DNA of 64,000 bases. It comes from Gemmatimonadaceae bacterium (GTDB lineage Bacteria; Gemmatimonadota; Gemmatimonadetes; Gemmatimonadales; Gemmatimonadaceae). The notes under the pieces are model-generated. The model was given only the letters and a program-made list of their open reading frames with translations, did not search any database and was not told the DNA's origin. How positions within the stretch are numbered: the stretch's first letter is position 1; each line of letters begins with the position of its first letter. Where the stretch lies: contig JADKJT010000009.1 of NCBI GenBank assembly GCA_016720905.1, positions 1 through 64,000 of the forward strand, in the 5' to 3' direction. Shown one piece after another: positions 63,268 to 64,000 of this stretch. The position numbers and the translations under genes were made by a program.

Positions 63268-63393
63268 GAGTCGTCGCGGGGGGGGAGGGGAGCGACATTC
63301 AGGCGGGGAATTTCAAACTCACCGTAAGACACCCATGACGGGGGAAAAGTTGCCCGGTTTCAGCACCTCCGGGATAGCGGTTCCCGAACGCGT

Positions 63394-64000
63394 ATGCGAC
63401 CTTGCGCCTCCATGCCCATCCTGCGAAGCGCCGAACACGACGAAAACCTCAGTGCGGTAGTAATCTCACGTCGGTCCCTCATGTATACCGCTGGTGCGGA
63501 TGCACGCGCGGATCGGCCCGCGCACATTCGAGCCGCGTCCAGTCTGGCTTGGGTAAACGGCCAGATTGCCCTGATCCAGGACGATGCCAACTTCGTGGCG
63601 CTTATCGACGCGCACGGTGGCGATGCTCAGGCCATCGTGCTGCCGCGCGGCGACGGCGGGAAACGCCAATTCGACGACCTCCGTGGCAACAAGAAGTTCA
63701 AGCTCGATTTGGAAGCGTGTGTGGCGATTGCCGGTGAAGGCGGCCCGACGTTGCTGGCGTTCGGCTCGGGATCGAAGCGACGTCGGCGACACGTGGTGGC
63801 GGTGGATCTGTGGGAGGCGGAGGCACCCAGAGTCGCAGTGCATGACGCGTCGAGCTTCTACGAGCGGCTGGAACTGGAGACGGCGTTTGCCGGCAGCGAC
63901 ATGAACATCGAAGGCGCCTTGGTGGTCGCGGACGCCGTGCGCTTCTTCGGGCGAGGGAACGGCAAATCACGCGACGGGTTGCACGCGCTCAACGCTACGT
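63394..64000 (+). CDS. DUF6929-like protein, truncated by the window edge
   Basis: Starting at ATG 63394 or 63412 an open frame runs off the right edge (about 200 codons). It has a beta-propeller-like rhythm: ASSLAWVNGQIALIQDDANF, ALIDAHGGDAQAIVLP, LDLEACVAIAGEGGPTLLAF and NIEGALVVADAVRFFGRGNG. This resembles DUF6929-type proteins, which look like single-chain propellers of unknown role; the match is from memory. No signal peptide. The frame's GC pattern is coding-like. Confidence 0.65.
   Translation, partial: MRPCASMPILRSAEHDENLSAVVISRRSLMYTAGADARADRPAHIRAASSLAWVNGQIALIQDDANFVALIDAHGGDAQAIVLPRGDGGKRQFDDLRGNKKFKLDLEACVAIAGEGGPTLLAFGSGSKRRRRHVVAVDLWEAEAPRVAVHDASSFYERLELETAFAGSDMNIEGALVVADAVRFFGRGNGKSRDGLHALNAT

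Overview
The window looks like a chromosome segment of a Gemmatimonadota (Gemmatimonas-like) bacterium, judged from gene content only. It is high in GC and carries an ADOP-type FtsX/MacB permease, a CBM9-DUF5916 outer-membrane protein, a Ser/Thr kinase with a TolB-like propeller, an S9 peptidase with Gly/Arg-rich inserts, many Gram-negative-type secretion signals and beta-barrels. No rRNA, tRNA, CRISPR array or replication origin was recognised.

Layout. 1-7 kb (mostly minus): ADOP permease cut by the window edge, GyrI-like protein, DUF5916 protein, and an amidohydrolase broken by one in-frame stop. 7-16.7 kb: VanX-like dipeptidase, a fused SpmA/SpmB-type membrane protein coupled to an M14 amidase, a kinase-propeller protein, an Asp/Glu racemase homologue without its usual cysteines, a small membrane protein, an AI-2E transporter and a quinone oxidoreductase. 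16.7-24.9 kb: a signalling island with a receiver-SpoIIE phosphatase, a PrsW-type protease and a large HExxH/beta-barrel protein in a coupled operon, then an anti-sigma protein ending in 21 tandem nonapeptides, its ECF sigma factor, and divergent RsbW-like and RsbV-like genes. This is the strongest candidate here for a new system.

25-35.6 kb is accessory: an IS481 transposase relic, a coupled PepSY pair, a surface-glycan cluster (FAD oxidoreductase, two GT2, NAD-dependent epimerase, TIM-barrel isomerase, GT39), and a chimera of tyrosine recombinase/IS91 relics fused into a GrpB relic. 35.7-44 kb: APC transporter divergent from a dimethylargininase, PPK2, several small envelope genes, an esterase and a K+ channel. 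44-64 kb: two lipoproteins, a copper-type operon (His/Met-rich protein plus Met-rich multicopper oxidase), S9 peptidase, YncE-like propeller, a 1945-residue carbohydrate-active fusion coupled to a fatty-acid hydroxylase, a VanZ-like protein, a START-like protein, Uma2 nuclease, CPBP protease, a beta-barrel protein and a partial gene at the right edge.

Tight 4-base ATGA/GTGA overlaps recur throughout and were used to fix many starts. Six otherwise good genes are each broken by a change that a single base would repair, which suggests residual assembly errors as much as true pseudogenes.
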